Source: an uncultured Bacteroidota bacterium (GTDB taxonomy: Bacteria > Bacteroidota > Bacteroidia > Bacteroidales > F082). From it: a DNA stretch of 64,000 nucleotides. The notes below the pieces were generated by a model, which had not been told where the DNA came from, did no database searches, and saw only the letters and a list, made by a program, of their open reading frames with translations. Location of the stretch: the NCBI GenBank assembly GCA_913055825.1, contig CAJXKB010000003.1, forward strand, positions 19,667 to 83,666, read 5' to 3'. The translations under genes and the position numbers were made by a program. The number at the start of each line of letters is the position of its first letter. Position 1 is the first letter of the stretch. Of the stretch, positions 45,979 to 55,119 are shown one piece after another.

Positions 45979-46947
45979 ATGAACGATATACAACTTTATC
46001 TCGCCCCTTTTCAGGGAATAACAAGTAATGTGTATCGCGAAATTTATACACAACATTTTGATGGTATCGACAAGTTGTTCACCGCCTTTTTCAGTAGTAT
46101 TCACAAGTGGAAAATCCCACCGGCAAAAAGCATCGAACTGGCACAAACGCATCATCACGGCGTTCGGGTAATTCCACAGATTTTAAGCAAAGATGCAGAT
46201 GAAATGTTGCGCTTTGCACAGATCTGTGCCGACAAAGGATTTGAAGAGATTAATTGGAACCTGGGCTGTCCGTTTCCGCGCGTGGCACACAAAAAAAGAG
46301 GCTCCGGCATGTTGCCGTACCCCGAAATGGTGCAGGAAATTCTCGACCGTCTTATGCCCTGCATGCCGGTTAAATTTTCTATAAAATGCCGATTGGGCTA
46401 CGAGTCACCGGAAGAAATCCAGGCACTGCTCCCGGTCTTTGCGCAATTTCCGCTTTCCGAGCTCATCGTACACGCCCGTATCGGGAAACAACTTTACAAA
46501 GGTCCGGTAGATTTGACTACTTTTGAAAAAATTGCCGATAAGGTTGCCTCACCGCTAATTTACAACGGTGATATTTTTTCACCGGATGAGTTCCTTTCCA
46601 TTCAACAACGATTTCAGCAAATTAATCGCTGGATGCTGGGCCGCGGATTGCTGACAAATCCTTTTTTACCTGCTACAATTAAAGGTATTCCCCTGCCCGA
46701 AGAACCAAAAATCCTCATCCGTAAATTTGTGGACGACCTCTATTTTGCCTACCGTCATAAAATGAACGACCGGCTACAGTCCATCAACGTGATGAAAGAA
46801 ATGTGGTCGTATTTGGCACTTTCGTTCGACAACCCGACAAAAGTTTTTGGCAAAATAAAAAAGTGTAAATCTTTCGACACTTACGAAGATACTGTAAATC
46901 TTGTTTTTGAAAAATACCAATGGATGGGAAGTGGGGGGAAGCGTTAG
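45979..46947 (+). CDS. tRNA-dihydrouridine synthase
   Basis: The 322-residue flavoprotein reduces specific uridines in the D-loop region of tRNA. Dus features: N-terminal LYLAPFQGITSNVYRE, PQILSKDADEMLRFAQ, the active-site Cys in INWNLGCPFPRVAHKKRGSG, VKFSIKCRLGYESPEE, LIVHARIGKQLYKGPVD, and YNGDIFSPDEFLS followed by MLGRGLLTNPFL for FMN phosphate binding. Which of the DusA/B/C specificities it has cannot be told with confidence. It follows the MBL gene closely; an AT-rich perfect hairpin lies 73 bp downstream. Confidence 0.93.
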   Translation: MNDIQLYLAPFQGITSNVYREIYTQHFDGIDKLFTAFFSSIHKWKIPPAKSIELAQTHHHGVRVIPQILSKDADEMLRFAQICADKGFEEINWNLGCPFPRVAHKKRGSGMLPYPEMVQEILDRLMPCMPVKFSIKCRLGYESPEEIQALLPVFAQFPLSELIVHARIGKQLYKGPVDLTTFEKIADKVASPLIYNGDIFSPDEFLSIQQRFQQINRWMLGRGLLTNPFLPATIKGIPLPEEPKILIRKFVDDLYFAYRHKMNDRLQSINVMKEMWSYLALSFDNPTKVFGKIKKCKSFDTYEDTVNLVFEKYQWMGSGGKR

Positions 46948-47019
46948 AACAACCGGCAGATGGATTGTAGCTAAAAACCTCATCTCGACCTAACCTTTGC
47001 TGACAGCTTCAGATAATTA

Positions 47020-47043
47020 TGTTTAAAAATTGATTTTTAAACA
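47020..47043 (+). terminator. AT-rich perfect hairpin downstream of the dus gene
   Basis: TGTTTAAAAA (47020-47029), loop TTGA and TTTTTAAACA form a 10-bp perfect stem with only A/T pairs in its inner part. There is no T-run after it, so it may be a weak terminator or an operator. The surrounding 46948-47183 also has an 11-bp near-tandem repeat TTTTGATTTGA (47068 and 47080) and no gene. Confidence 0.3.
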
Positions 47044-47183
47044 CCTGTTAATGTCTTCAATGACAACTTTTGATTTGAATTTTGATTTGATTTTTCCTCG
47101 TGTCCTTTTTATTTTTTTAAGAATTTAATTTACTAAAATTTTCAATTAAACTCTTGGTACAGTTTTCTTAGGGTGTTATAAAA

Positions 47184-47458
47184 TTCCGTTAAAATATTGC
47201 TTCTAATTTAGATAATTGTATTTTTATTTTCTAAATCTTATTTTTATTTGTAGAATATTTTACTACTTATTAATTGATATTTGTAATTTATATCTAAATA
47301 ACTGTTTAATAATAACACAAAGTGAATACTTTTCCCAAATTTTTTTATAGAGACTGAATTCTTCAATTATTCTCCTATTTTTGACTACCGGCATTAAATA
47401 TTTTTTTACGTCTTGTTAAAAATTAATTTCACATTTATTAAACTAAAAAATTATTATC
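47184..47458 (+). repeat. Duplicated regulatory leader, copy 1 (before the Tsx-like channel)
   Basis: About 275 bp directly upstream of the ATG at 47459 closely resemble 55120-55399 upstream of the second NCS2 permease. Shared blocks include AATTTAGATAATTGT, TAGAATATTTTACTACTT, ACTGAATTCTTCAATTATTC, TTTTTTACGTC and GTTAAAAATTAATTTCACAT. The coding sequences that follow are unrelated, so the similarity is confined to the control region. A TATTTTTG -7 element sits inside it (47376-47383). Confidence 0.85.
47376..47383 (+). promoter_or_regulatory. -7 element in regulatory leader copy 1
   Basis: TATTTTTG fits TAnnTTTG. No TTTG lies 19-21 bp upstream; instead the conserved GACTGAATTCTTCAATTATTC block occupies that place, which suggests that an activator replaces the -33 contact. 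The leader RNA would be about 70 nt. Confidence 0.5.
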
Positions 47459-48151
47459 ATGAAAAAATTTTTACTCGTTTTTGTCCTTGCCATTTTCAGT
47501 ACGGCAGCTTATGCACAGTTGGATTTGCAATTGCACTACCTTTGGGTTAAAAATGAAAAGGCCAGGTTATTGTCAACTGTGGAATATTTCCACCCCGATA
47601 AGTTTGGTAGTACCTTCTTTTTTATCGATATGGAGTATGCTACAGCCAACCAACTCCATGGGGTGAACAGCGTCTACGGGGAAATCTCAAGAGGACTGAA
47701 ATTTTGGAAAAGTCCTTTCGAAATTCATCTCGAGTATGACGGTGGATTTGGCCAGTTTCCCGCATCTCCCTATAATGGAGCTTATCAAATTAATGATGCC
47801 TGGTTATTTGGGGGGCAATATACCTGGGCAAGCAAGGATTTTTCCAGAATATTTACACTACAACTTATGTATAAGAATATCCGGTTTGCAAAATACTTTT
47901 CCTACCAACTTACAAGTGTTTGGAATCTTAATTTTTTCAACAGAAAATTCACTTTTGAAGGCTTCTTTGATTTCTGGAGAGAGAAGAAAGACTGGCCAGA
48001 AAGCACCGGATATGTTTTTCTCTCACAGCCCCAGTTGTGGTACAATGCATCGAAGCACCTATCGCTTGGAACCGAGATTGATATAGAGAATAACCTTGCA
48101 GTTTATGGTTGGCGGGTAAATCCGACCCTTGGAGCAAAATGGACCTTTTAA
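47459..48151 (+). CDS. Outer-membrane channel, Tsx-like (DUF5020-type)
   Basis: The 230-residue precursor has a signal peptide (LLVFVLAIFSTAAYAQ) and alternating aromatic/polar beta-strands: LDLQLHYLWVKNEKARLL, TFFFIDMEYATA, PFEIHLEYDGGFGQFP, and a final strand ending VNPTLGAKWTF with a C-terminal aromatic residue. This pattern is that of the small Bacteroidota proteins related to Tsx nucleoside channels. It is followed 25 bp later by a purine permease and then guanine deaminase, so it probably lets purine bases or nucleosides cross the outer membrane. The family call is from pattern and context; the permeant is inferred. Confidence 0.75.
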   Translation: MKKFLLVFVLAIFSTAAYAQLDLQLHYLWVKNEKARLLSTVEYFHPDKFGSTFFFIDMEYATANQLHGVNSVYGEISRGLKFWKSPFEIHLEYDGGFGQFPASPYNGAYQINDAWLFGGQYTWASKDFSRIFTLQLMYKNIRFAKYFSYQLTSVWNLNFFNRKFTFEGFFDFWREKKDWPESTGYVFLSQPQLWYNASKHLSLGTEIDIENNLAVYGWRVNPTLGAKWTF

Positions 48152-48176
48152 TTTATTAATTTAAAAATATAAGATA

Positions 48177-49469
48177 ATGTTTGAAAAATACTTTCAGCTG
48201 AAAGCCAACAAAACCGATATTCGTACCGAGGTAATTGCAGGCTTAACCACTTTTCTTACCATGGCCTATATTCTGGCCGTGAACCCTATCATTTTAGGGA
48301 AAACAGGTATGGATTCTCATGCTGTTTTTACGGCGACTGCTTTATCTGCAATTGTCGCCACCTTAATAATGGCCCTATATGCCAAATTACCTTTTGCCCT
48401 TGCCCCTGGTATGGGCCTAAATGCTTTTTTTGCCTTTACTGTGGTGTTGGGGATGGGGTATGATTGGGAGTTTGCTCTGACTGCTGTTTTTACAGAAGGA
48501 ATTATTTTTATTCTAATGAGCTTTTTCAACATTAGGGAACTCATTATTGACGCCATCCCTCTAACACTGAAACATTCTATTTCAGTGGGAATTGGATTAT
48601 TTATTGCATTTATCGGATTGCACAGTGCAGGTATTATCGTTAAAAATCCGGCTACCCTCGTAGGCCTTGGGAACATGAATAGCCCCATGGTTTGGGTCGG
48701 CCTGATTGGCTTATTTATTTCGGGGGTACTCCTTGCTTTGCGTGTAAAGGGCGCACTTTTGATAGGCATTTTTGCCTCTACTATAGTTGGTATTCCCTTT
48801 GGAATTACGCATCTTCCTAACTCTTCAATAGTTCAATTACCACCTTCCATTTCTCCAATTTTCTTTAAGTTCCAGTGGAGTAAGATGCTTTCTTGGAATT
48901 TTGTAATTATTGTATTTACTTTCTTGTTTGTGGACATGTTTGATACTGTTGGGACATTAATTGGCGTAGCTTCCAAGGCTAATATGTTGGATAAAAAGGG
49001 TCGTCTTCATAATGTAAGTAAAGCCCTCATGGCTGATGCAGTTGGTACCACCGTTGGAGCTATTTTAGGAACTTCGACAGTTACCACTTACGTGGAAAGT
49101 GCAGCAGGTGTGGCTGAAGGAGGAAGAACAGGATTGACGTCTCTTACCACAGCAATCCTTTTTCTTGTAGCGCTTTTTTTAGCTCCGGTATTTATAATGG
49201 TACCTGCAGTAGCAACCGCGCCTGCATTAATCCTTGTTGGGTCGTTTATGATGAGTCCTATCTTAAAGGTACCTTTTGATGATTATACCGAAAGCATTCC
49301 TGCATTTTTAAGCATTATCATAATGCCCCTTACCTATAGCATTGCAGAGGGGATTTCCTTTGGAATGGTGTCGTATGTTTTATTGAAAGTTTTAAGTGGA
49401 AAGCACAAAGAGGTCAACTGGTTGATGTATATCCTGGCAGCTGTTTTTATCCTTAAATATGCTTTTTAA
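48177..49469 (+). CDS. NCS2 permease, AzgA/PbuG type (adenine/guanine/hypoxanthine)
   Basis: The 430-residue inner-membrane protein begins with the characteristic TDIRTEVIAGLTTFLTMAYI and has about 12-14 membrane segments. ALAPGMGLNAFFAFTVVLGM, DMFDTVGTLIGVASKANML and GTSTVTTYVESAAGVAEGGRTGLTS are hallmark stretches of the AzgA-like branch of proton-coupled nucleobase transporters. Guanine or hypoxanthine would be the expected substrate given the guanine deaminase gene that follows. It shares an operon with the outer-membrane channel. Confidence 0.93.
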   Translation: MFEKYFQLKANKTDIRTEVIAGLTTFLTMAYILAVNPIILGKTGMDSHAVFTATALSAIVATLIMALYAKLPFALAPGMGLNAFFAFTVVLGMGYDWEFALTAVFTEGIIFILMSFFNIRELIIDAIPLTLKHSISVGIGLFIAFIGLHSAGIIVKNPATLVGLGNMNSPMVWVGLIGLFISGVLLALRVKGALLIGIFASTIVGIPFGITHLPNSSIVQLPPSISPIFFKFQWSKMLSWNFVIIVFTFLFVDMFDTVGTLIGVASKANMLDKKGRLHNVSKALMADAVGTTVGAILGTSTVTTYVESAAGVAEGGRTGLTSLTTAILFLVALFLAPVFIMVPAVATAPALILVGSFMMSPILKVPFDDYTESIPAFLSIIIMPLTYSIAEGISFGMVSYVLLKVLSGKHKEVNWLMYILAAVFILKYAF

Positions 49470-49564
49470 CAGTTTTTGAAAATGATAATGATTACTTTAG
49501 AAAGTTTTCTATAGTATACTTTATAAATAAATTATTTAATACTTTGTTGATAAATTTAAATGTG

Positions 49565-50044
49565 ATGGAAAAAGAACTCAAAAAGGCTTTCATGGAAAAA
49601 TCCATTTCCTTGGCCATGGAGAATGTGGAGAACTTCAAAGGAGGGCCATTTGGCGCGGTAATTGTAAAAGACGGAAAAATCGTGGGTAAGGGTAATAATC
49701 AAGTTACGGTTATCAATGACCCTTCAGCTCATGCAGAAATTGTGGCTATTCGGGACGCAGCCAAAAACCTAAATACATTTGATCTAAGCGGATGTGAAAT
49801 TTATTCGAGCTGTGAACCTTGCCCTATGTGCTTGGGAGCTATTTATTGGGCACGATTGGATAAAATGTATTATGCTTCCACAAAAGATGATGCTGCTGCT
49901 GCAAATTTTGACGATTCCCATATTTATAAAGAACTGGCATTGCCGAAAGAAGAACGTAAGCTTCCTTCGGTTCAAATGATGCGCGATGAAGCAGTCAAAG
50001 TTTTTGAAGAATGGATTAAGTCAGAGAATAAGATTCCTTATTAG
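49565..50044 (+). CDS. guaD: Guanine deaminase
   Basis: The 159-residue cytidine-deaminase-fold zinc enzyme converts guanine to xanthine. Zinc motifs are SAHAEIVAIRDAA (His and catalytic Glu) and SCEPCPMCLGAIYWARLD (two Cys). The C-terminal part NFDDSHIYKELALPKEERKLP closely follows the Bacillus subtilis GuaD pattern and argues against a tRNA adenosine deaminase. The ATG at 49565 is used; a TTG at 49544 is in frame but adds no conserved residues. Its product is the substrate of the xanthine dehydrogenase encoded 250 bp downstream. Confidence 0.92.
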   Translation: MEKELKKAFMEKSISLAMENVENFKGGPFGAVIVKDGKIVGKGNNQVTVINDPSAHAEIVAIRDAAKNLNTFDLSGCEIYSSCEPCPMCLGAIYWARLDKMYYASTKDDAAAANFDDSHIYKELALPKEERKLPSVQMMRDEAVKVFEEWIKSENKIPY

Positions 50045-50057
50045 AAGATTTTTATCA

Positions 50058-50131
50058 TTCTTTTCTGACAACTGTCCAATATATTACTTTTTTTCAGATA
50101 AATATGTTTTTCTTTTCTGAAAACTGTCCAT
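50058..50131 (+). repeat. Two direct repeats upstream of xdhA
   Basis: TTTTCTGACAACTGTCCA (within 50058-50079) recurs as TTTTCTGAAAACTGTCCA (within 50110-50131) with one mismatch, start to start 52 bp, about five helical turns. They lie in the 247-bp gap between guaD and xdhA and look like tandem binding sites for a regulator. Confidence 0.65.
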
Positions 50132-50251
50132 AATTATAGAATAATATTCTTAATTGTTATACTATAAAATTTACTACTAAATGCATGTAAAAAAATAAAG
50201 TAGGCTAATTCAAAAAGAAAAAGAATGGGAAAATGAAATTAATTTATATAA

Positions 50252-50267
50252 CTGAAAATTAATTCAG
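50252..50267. promoter_or_regulatory. Short inverted repeat before xdhA
   Basis: CTGAA-AATTAA-TTCAG forms a small inverted repeat 24 bp before the xdhA start. It may be an operator; chance occurrence in AT-rich DNA is possible. Confidence 0.3.
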
Positions 50268-50277
50268 TATTAATAAT

Positions 50278-50283
50278 AGGGGG
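50278..50283 (+). promoter_or_regulatory. Shine-Dalgarno-like AGGGGG before xdhA
   Basis: AGGGGG stands 8 nt before the ATG at 50292, the ideal spacing for a ribosome-binding site. Most genes in this window have no such element, so it stands out and supports this start codon. Confidence 0.55.
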
Positions 50284-50291
50284 TTTGTGCA

Positions 50292-51707
50292 ATGATTACA
50301 TTTATTTTAAATGATCAATTGGTCCGTACGGAAGAACCGGCCGGCAGCGTCCTGCTCGATTTTATTCGCTACAAAGCCCGTCTCATGGGAACCAAAGCCG
50401 GTTGCCGTGAAGGTGATTGCGGTGCTTGTACCGTTTTGGAAGGACATTTGGAAAACGGGGAAGTCCGTTATAAAAGTATTGTTTCCTGTCTGACTCCGCT
50501 GGGAAATGTCCAGGGAAAACATATTGTAACCATTGAAGGGTTGCAAAAAGATAAAATGTCACCGGTTCAGCAAGCCATGATCGATCATGCCGCCACACAA
50601 TGCGGTTTTTGTACGCCTGGATTTGTCATGTCGCTGACGGCACACAGTCTGGTGCCGAAAAAATCCACTCCGGAAAAAGTGATTGACGCTATCAGCGGAA
50701 ACATTTGTCGTTGTACCGGTTACCGGTCTATCAAAACTGCGGCTACCGATATTTCTCGTCTTTTGGCTCAAAAAGAAATGGATGATCCGTTGGGATGGCT
50801 CATCAAAAAAGCTTTCCTGCCGGAATATTTCCGAAATATTGCCGGACGGTTAAAGGAAATTCAGGCAACGACACCAGATGCGAACGATGGTAAAATTGTC
50901 GGGGGCGGAACCGACCTTTTTGTACAACAACCTGATGCACTAATAAAAACGTCTTTGCAATTCTCGAAAGCAGAAACAAATTTGCAAACTATCGATATAA
51001 AAGACAGTTTTTGCCGAATCGGAGGCGCCGTAACCGCCGAAGAAATCATGAAAAGCGATCTTTTGCAACACTATTTTCCCCGGATGAAAGAAGACTTCCG
51101 GTTGATTTCTTCCGAACCCATTCGAAATATGGGTACTGTGGCCGGAAATATTGTCAACGCTTCCCCCATTGCCGATTTGGTCATCTTTTTCCTTGCCCTT
51201 GATGCAACGGTGGAAATAAAACACAAAAGCCAACCGGATTCCACCATTCCGTTACGTGAATTTTACATTGGCTACAAAAAGATGAAACTGCATCCGGGCG
51301 ATTTAATAACCGCTATCCGGTTCCCATTGCCAGAAAAAATACTTTTTCATTTCGAAAAAGTGAGCAAACGCAAGCATTTGGATATAGCAAGTGTGAATTC
51401 AGCGTTATCGATACAAATGGATGGACAGGTGATAAAAAAGATTCATCTTTCGGCCGGAGGTGTTTATGCCTGGCCGTTTTATGCAGAAAAAACAGTTCGG
51501 TTTTTAACTGGGAAAAAACTCACCGAAGAAAACATTGCAGAAGCAGCCGGTATTTTGCTTTCCGAAATAGCGCCAATCAGCGATATTCGCGGCAATAAAA
51601 CGTATAAAAGCCTTCTGTTAAGACAATTGTTTTTTGCGCATTTTCACGAACTGTTTCCTGAAACATTTTCCGCTGAGGTGTTGTATTCAAAAATGTTAGC
51701 CGTATGA
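50292..51707 (+). CDS. xdhA: Xanthine dehydrogenase small subunit (2Fe-2S and FAD domains)
   Basis: The 471-residue subunit fuses an N-terminal plant-type ferredoxin (GCREGDCGACTVLEG), a second [2Fe-2S] helical domain (ATQCGFCTPGFVMSLTAHSL, GNICRCTGYRSIKTAA) and an FAD domain (about 185-350; GKIVGGGTDLFVQQPD, EPIRNMGTVAGNIVNASPIADL) with the CO-dehydrogenase-flavoprotein C-terminal domain. It passes electrons from the molybdenum subunit to NAD+ or another acceptor. Fusion of FeS and FAD parts is like Rhodobacter XdhA. The stop overlaps the start of xdhB (ATGA at 51704), indicating translational coupling. The substrate xanthine is inferred from guaD and the permease genes. Confidence 0.92.
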   Translation: MITFILNDQLVRTEEPAGSVLLDFIRYKARLMGTKAGCREGDCGACTVLEGHLENGEVRYKSIVSCLTPLGNVQGKHIVTIEGLQKDKMSPVQQAMIDHAATQCGFCTPGFVMSLTAHSLVPKKSTPEKVIDAISGNICRCTGYRSIKTAATDISRLLAQKEMDDPLGWLIKKAFLPEYFRNIAGRLKEIQATTPDANDGKIVGGGTDLFVQQPDALIKTSLQFSKAETNLQTIDIKDSFCRIGGAVTAEEIMKSDLLQHYFPRMKEDFRLISSEPIRNMGTVAGNIVNASPIADLVIFFLALDATVEIKHKSQPDSTIPLREFYIGYKKMKLHPGDLITAIRFPLPEKILFHFEKVSKRKHLDIASVNSALSIQMDGQVIKKIHLSAGGVYAWPFYAEKTVRFLTGKKLTEENIAEAAGILLSEIAPISDIRGNKTYKSLLLRQLFFAHFHELFPETFSAEVLYSKMLAV

Positions 51708-53962
51708 AAAATATAGATTCCAAAGGACATGTAACCGGAAAATCGGTTTACCTCGATGATATTCCTGTCAGACAAGACACTCTTTTTGCTGCCGTTTACA
51801 GTGCTCCGGTGGCCCATGCCCGTATCCTTTCGCTCGACACATCCGGAGCCCAAAACTTTCCCGGTGTAGTGGCTGTTTTTACTGCTGGGGATATCCCGGG
51901 CGAAAACCAAATCGGCGGGACAATCCCTGATGAAACATTACTAGCCGAAGAAGAAATCATCTATCAGGGTGAACCCATAGCTGTCGTCGTTGCCGAAAAT
52001 GAATACATCGCCCGTGAGGCCCGTGAAAAGATAAAGCTGGAATATGAAACGCTGGAAGCCATCACCGACCCGCGCGAAGCAGCCGAAAAAGGAAGTCTCC
52101 TATTGTCTCCGCGTACTTTAGCCATGGGAGATGCTTCATCCCAATGGGATAAATGCTCCTACGTTTTCAGCGGAAGCACAAAAATCGGCGGTCAGGAACA
52201 CCTTTACATCGAAACACAGGGTGCTTACTGTTTTCCCAAAGAAAACGGCAACCTGACGGTTTACTCCTCTACCCAAAGTCCCACCGCCATTCAACGAGCT
52301 ATTGCCAAAGTCCTAGGAAAAGGGATGCATCAAATTGAGACGGATGTTACCCGGCTGGGCGGTGCATTTGGCGGAAAGGAGGATCAGGCCACACCTTGGG
52401 CCTGCATGGCTGCGCTGGCCTCTTCATCTTTACAAAAACCGGTAAAACTTGTTCTTTCACGTCAAGATGATTTGCGTATGACCGGAAAACGGCATCCTTA
52501 TGCTGCCGATTTTAAAATCGGTTTGTCGGCTGATCTTAAAATAATGGCTTTCGAAGTGACCTATTATCAAAATGGCGGTGCGGTCAACGATCTTTCACTT
52601 GCCATTGCCGAGAGGACATTGTTTCATGCCACCAATTCCTATTACATTCCCCACATCAAAAGCACTATATACAGTTGCAAGACCAATCTGCCTCCCAACA
52701 CGGCTTTCCGTGGTTTCGGCGGTCCACAGGGAATGTTTGTCATGGAATCGGCTATCGCCAAGGCCGCTCAGGAATTAGAAATTCCTGCTTTGAAAATCCA
52801 ACAGAAAAACCTGCTTAAAGAAGGGGATTTGTTATATTACGGTCAAAAAGTAAAGCAAGTCCATATACGTAAAGCCTGGCAAACGGCTTTCCGTGAATTC
52901 GAAATCCGTAAAAAGCAAAAAGAGATCGATGATTTTAACAAAAAAAATCCGCTTATTAAAAAGGGCCTTGCCCTGATGCCCATCACCTTTGGCATTTCTT
53001 TTACGGCTACCTTTTTGAACCAGGCCAGAGCCCTGGTGCATGTTTATACCGATGGCAGTGTGGGCGTAAGTACCGGCGCCATCGAAATGGGACAGGGAGT
53101 GAATACCAAGATGTTGCAGGTGACTGCCCAAACCCTTGGCATTACCCCTTCGCGCATTAAACTGGAAAGCACTAATACCACCAGAGTGGCCAACACATCA
53201 CCTACTGCGGCAAGTTCCGGTGCTGACCTCAACGGACAAGCCCTGCTGATTGCATGCCGGGGCATTTTGCAGCGTTTGAAAAAATTGGCAGGCGAACTGC
53301 ACGGGGCAAATGCTTCTGAAATTGACTTGAAAGATGAGAAAATTTTTGTCGGGGGGCAATTTACCGGAATGTCTTGGGAAACGCTCATTTCTGAAGCCTA
53401 CCTTCGCCGGATGCAACTTTCGGAAATCGGCCATTATGCCACTCCCGAAATTTATTTTGATAAAGAAAAGAAAAAAGGTTCGCCCTTTGCCTATCACGTT
53501 TACGGCACTGCAATGTTAGTGTCCAAAGTAGATTGTTTACGCGGCACCTATGAATTTGAGGAAGTGAAAATTATCCATGATTTTGGTGAAAGCATGAACC
53601 CCGTTATTGATACAGGGCAAGTAGAAGGTGGGGTTATCCAGGGAATGGGATATGTGACTATGGAAGAACTGGCGTACTCTAAATCGGGCCGCTTGCTTTC
53701 CAACAGCTTATCGACCTATAAAGTTCCGGATATTTACTCGGTTCCAAAGGTTTTTGTGGTAAAACCGTTAAAGGTTTCAGGTCCCAAACATGCCATTCTG
53801 AAATCAAAAGCTGTCGGTGAGCCTCCGTTAATGTATGGGCTGGGTGCCTATTTTGCCGTGCGCAACGCCATGCGGGCTTTCAATCCGGGGTTTAAATATT
53901 TTGATTCCCCCATTACACCGGAAAAAGTTTTGTTGGGATTGTATGAAAAAGTGAAAGCGTAA
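51704..53962 (+). CDS. xdhB: Xanthine dehydrogenase molybdopterin subunit
   Basis: The 752-residue subunit binds the molybdenum cofactor and hydroxylates the purine. Conserved stretches are GGAFGGKEDQATPWACMAAL, TAFRGFGGPQGMFVMESAIA (with the Arg that orients purines), GAIEMGQGVNTKMLQVTAQT (cofactor Gln) and KAVGEPPLMYGLGAYFAVRN, which holds the catalytic Glu (about 706). The length and motifs match bacterial XdhB. It overlaps xdhA by 4 bp and is followed 21 bp later by xdhC, needed to insert the sulfurated cofactor. No MoCo biosynthesis genes are in the window. Confidence 0.93.
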   Translation: MKNIDSKGHVTGKSVYLDDIPVRQDTLFAAVYSAPVAHARILSLDTSGAQNFPGVVAVFTAGDIPGENQIGGTIPDETLLAEEEIIYQGEPIAVVVAENEYIAREAREKIKLEYETLEAITDPREAAEKGSLLLSPRTLAMGDASSQWDKCSYVFSGSTKIGGQEHLYIETQGAYCFPKENGNLTVYSSTQSPTAIQRAIAKVLGKGMHQIETDVTRLGGAFGGKEDQATPWACMAALASSSLQKPVKLVLSRQDDLRMTGKRHPYAADFKIGLSADLKIMAFEVTYYQNGGAVNDLSLAIAERTLFHATNSYYIPHIKSTIYSCKTNLPPNTAFRGFGGPQGMFVMESAIAKAAQELEIPALKIQQKNLLKEGDLLYYGQKVKQVHIRKAWQTAFREFEIRKKQKEIDDFNKKNPLIKKGLALMPITFGISFTATFLNQARALVHVYTDGSVGVSTGAIEMGQGVNTKMLQVTAQTLGITPSRIKLESTNTTRVANTSPTAASSGADLNGQALLIACRGILQRLKKLAGELHGANASEIDLKDEKIFVGGQFTGMSWETLISEAYLRRMQLSEIGHYATPEIYFDKEKKKGSPFAYHVYGTAMLVSKVDCLRGTYEFEEVKIIHDFGESMNPVIDTGQVEGGVIQGMGYVTMEELAYSKSGRLLSNSLSTYKVPDIYSVPKVFVVKPLKVSGPKHAILKSKAVGEPPLMYGLGAYFAVRNAMRAFNPGFKYFDSPITPEKVLLGLYEKVKA

Positions 53963-53983
53963 GCAGGGAACAAAATCCGAAAT

Positions 53984-54952
53984 ATGACACAGAAAATTTT
54001 TTCTTTTATCCAATCCGCTTTGTCAGAAGGCCGGAAAGCAGTGCTAATGTCCGTTATCAACCGTGACGGCAGTAGCCCAGGCAAACAGGGATTTAAATTA
54101 GCAGTTGCTTCCGATGACCGTTTTACCGGATCTATTGGCGGCGGTGTTATGGAGCACCGTTTGGTTGAACAGGCAAAACGTATTTTAAAACAAGACAAAT
54201 TGCCTTTGCCCCATCTCATCTCTCAGGATCATAATCCGGATGCCAAAGAAAACCGTTCGGGAATGATCTGCTCGGGAGGACAAACCATTGCTTTTGTGCC
54301 GTTGACGGCCAATGAACTTCACGAAGTGAACCGGATTTTAAGCGGGTTTAAAAAGGAAGAAAAAGGAATATTTAAACTCTCTGAAAAAGGAATGGCATAC
54401 ACTCCGGGAACAGTAATGGACCGATATTACCAAAGCGAAGTGTTGTCAGAAAACCAATGGGTTTACCGCGAACAAACCGGTATGCCGCCCACTGTTTTTA
54501 TTTTCGGAGGTGGTCATGTGGGCCTGGCTTTGTCCAAGGTTTTCCGTCCGCTGGAATTTAAAATTCATATTTTCGACAACCGCACCGGATTGAATACGAT
54601 AGAACAAAACCACGATGCTCATGTGAAACATATTGTAGATTACCGGCAGGTGGCTTCTCTAGTTCCCGAAGGGTTTAACGTATATGCCATCGTTGTAACT
54701 TTTGCCCACAAAAGTGATGAACAGGTGTTGGAACAACTGCTCGATAAAAAGATAAAATACCTTGGTATGATGGGCAGTACAAAAAAAATCGAAACCATTT
54801 TCGACCATTTAAAAGAAAAAGGGGTGACCGAAGAAGAGCTTTCCAAGGTTCATGCTCCCATCGGGATACCTATCAATAGTGAAACTCCGGCTGAGATTGC
54901 CATAAGTATTGCGGCAGAAGTGATTGCAGTGAAAAACGGAGCTAAATGCTAA
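53984..54952 (+). CDS. xdhC: XdhC/CoxI family molybdenum-cofactor maturation protein
   Basis: The 322-residue protein has an N-terminal XdhC/CoxI domain (RDGSSPGKQGFKLAVASDDR, GSIGGGVMEHRLVEQAKRIL) and a C-terminal Rossmann domain (VFIFGGGHVGLALSKVF, HAPIGIPINSETPAEIAISI). XdhC binds molybdenum cofactor, helps its sulfuration and delivers it to the apo-hydroxylase. Co-transcription with xdhAB is very likely. The following gap (54953-55119) contains no recognised gene, although one frame stays open for roughly 55 codons before a stop at 55145-55147 and lacks any start codon. Confidence 0.92.
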   Translation: MTQKIFSFIQSALSEGRKAVLMSVINRDGSSPGKQGFKLAVASDDRFTGSIGGGVMEHRLVEQAKRILKQDKLPLPHLISQDHNPDAKENRSGMICSGGQTIAFVPLTANELHEVNRILSGFKKEEKGIFKLSEKGMAYTPGTVMDRYYQSEVLSENQWVYREQTGMPPTVFIFGGGHVGLALSKVFRPLEFKIHIFDNRTGLNTIEQNHDAHVKHIVDYRQVASLVPEGFNVYAIVVTFAHKSDEQVLEQLLDKKIKYLGMMGSTKKIETIFDHLKEKGVTEEELSKVHAPIGIPINSETPAEIAISIAAEVIAVKNGAKC

Positions 54953-55119
54953 AAAAGCCGGGAGTCATCGCAAATTTCCGCGTCTGCCTGCAGATTGAAA
55001 TCAAGAATCCTAGCCAAATTGACTAATATTTTGGAACAACTACAAACAATAAATGTGTTCGGTTTAAAACGAGGACAAGAGGTGGTTATAGAGATATTTA
55101 CAGCTAAGTTGACAAGAGG

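Noticed and set aside
47340..47400. Purine riboswitch in the duplicated leaders (GACTAC just after the -7 box, purine context)
   Set aside because: The aptamer needs a three-way junction with the UUCUACC-type core and pairing arms; these are absent, and the GACTAC lies at the presumed transcription start rather than in a leader RNA.
53848..54219. 123-codon frame antisense to the xdhB/xdhC junction
   Set aside because: It overlaps two well-supported genes on the plus strand and has no recognisable protein features.
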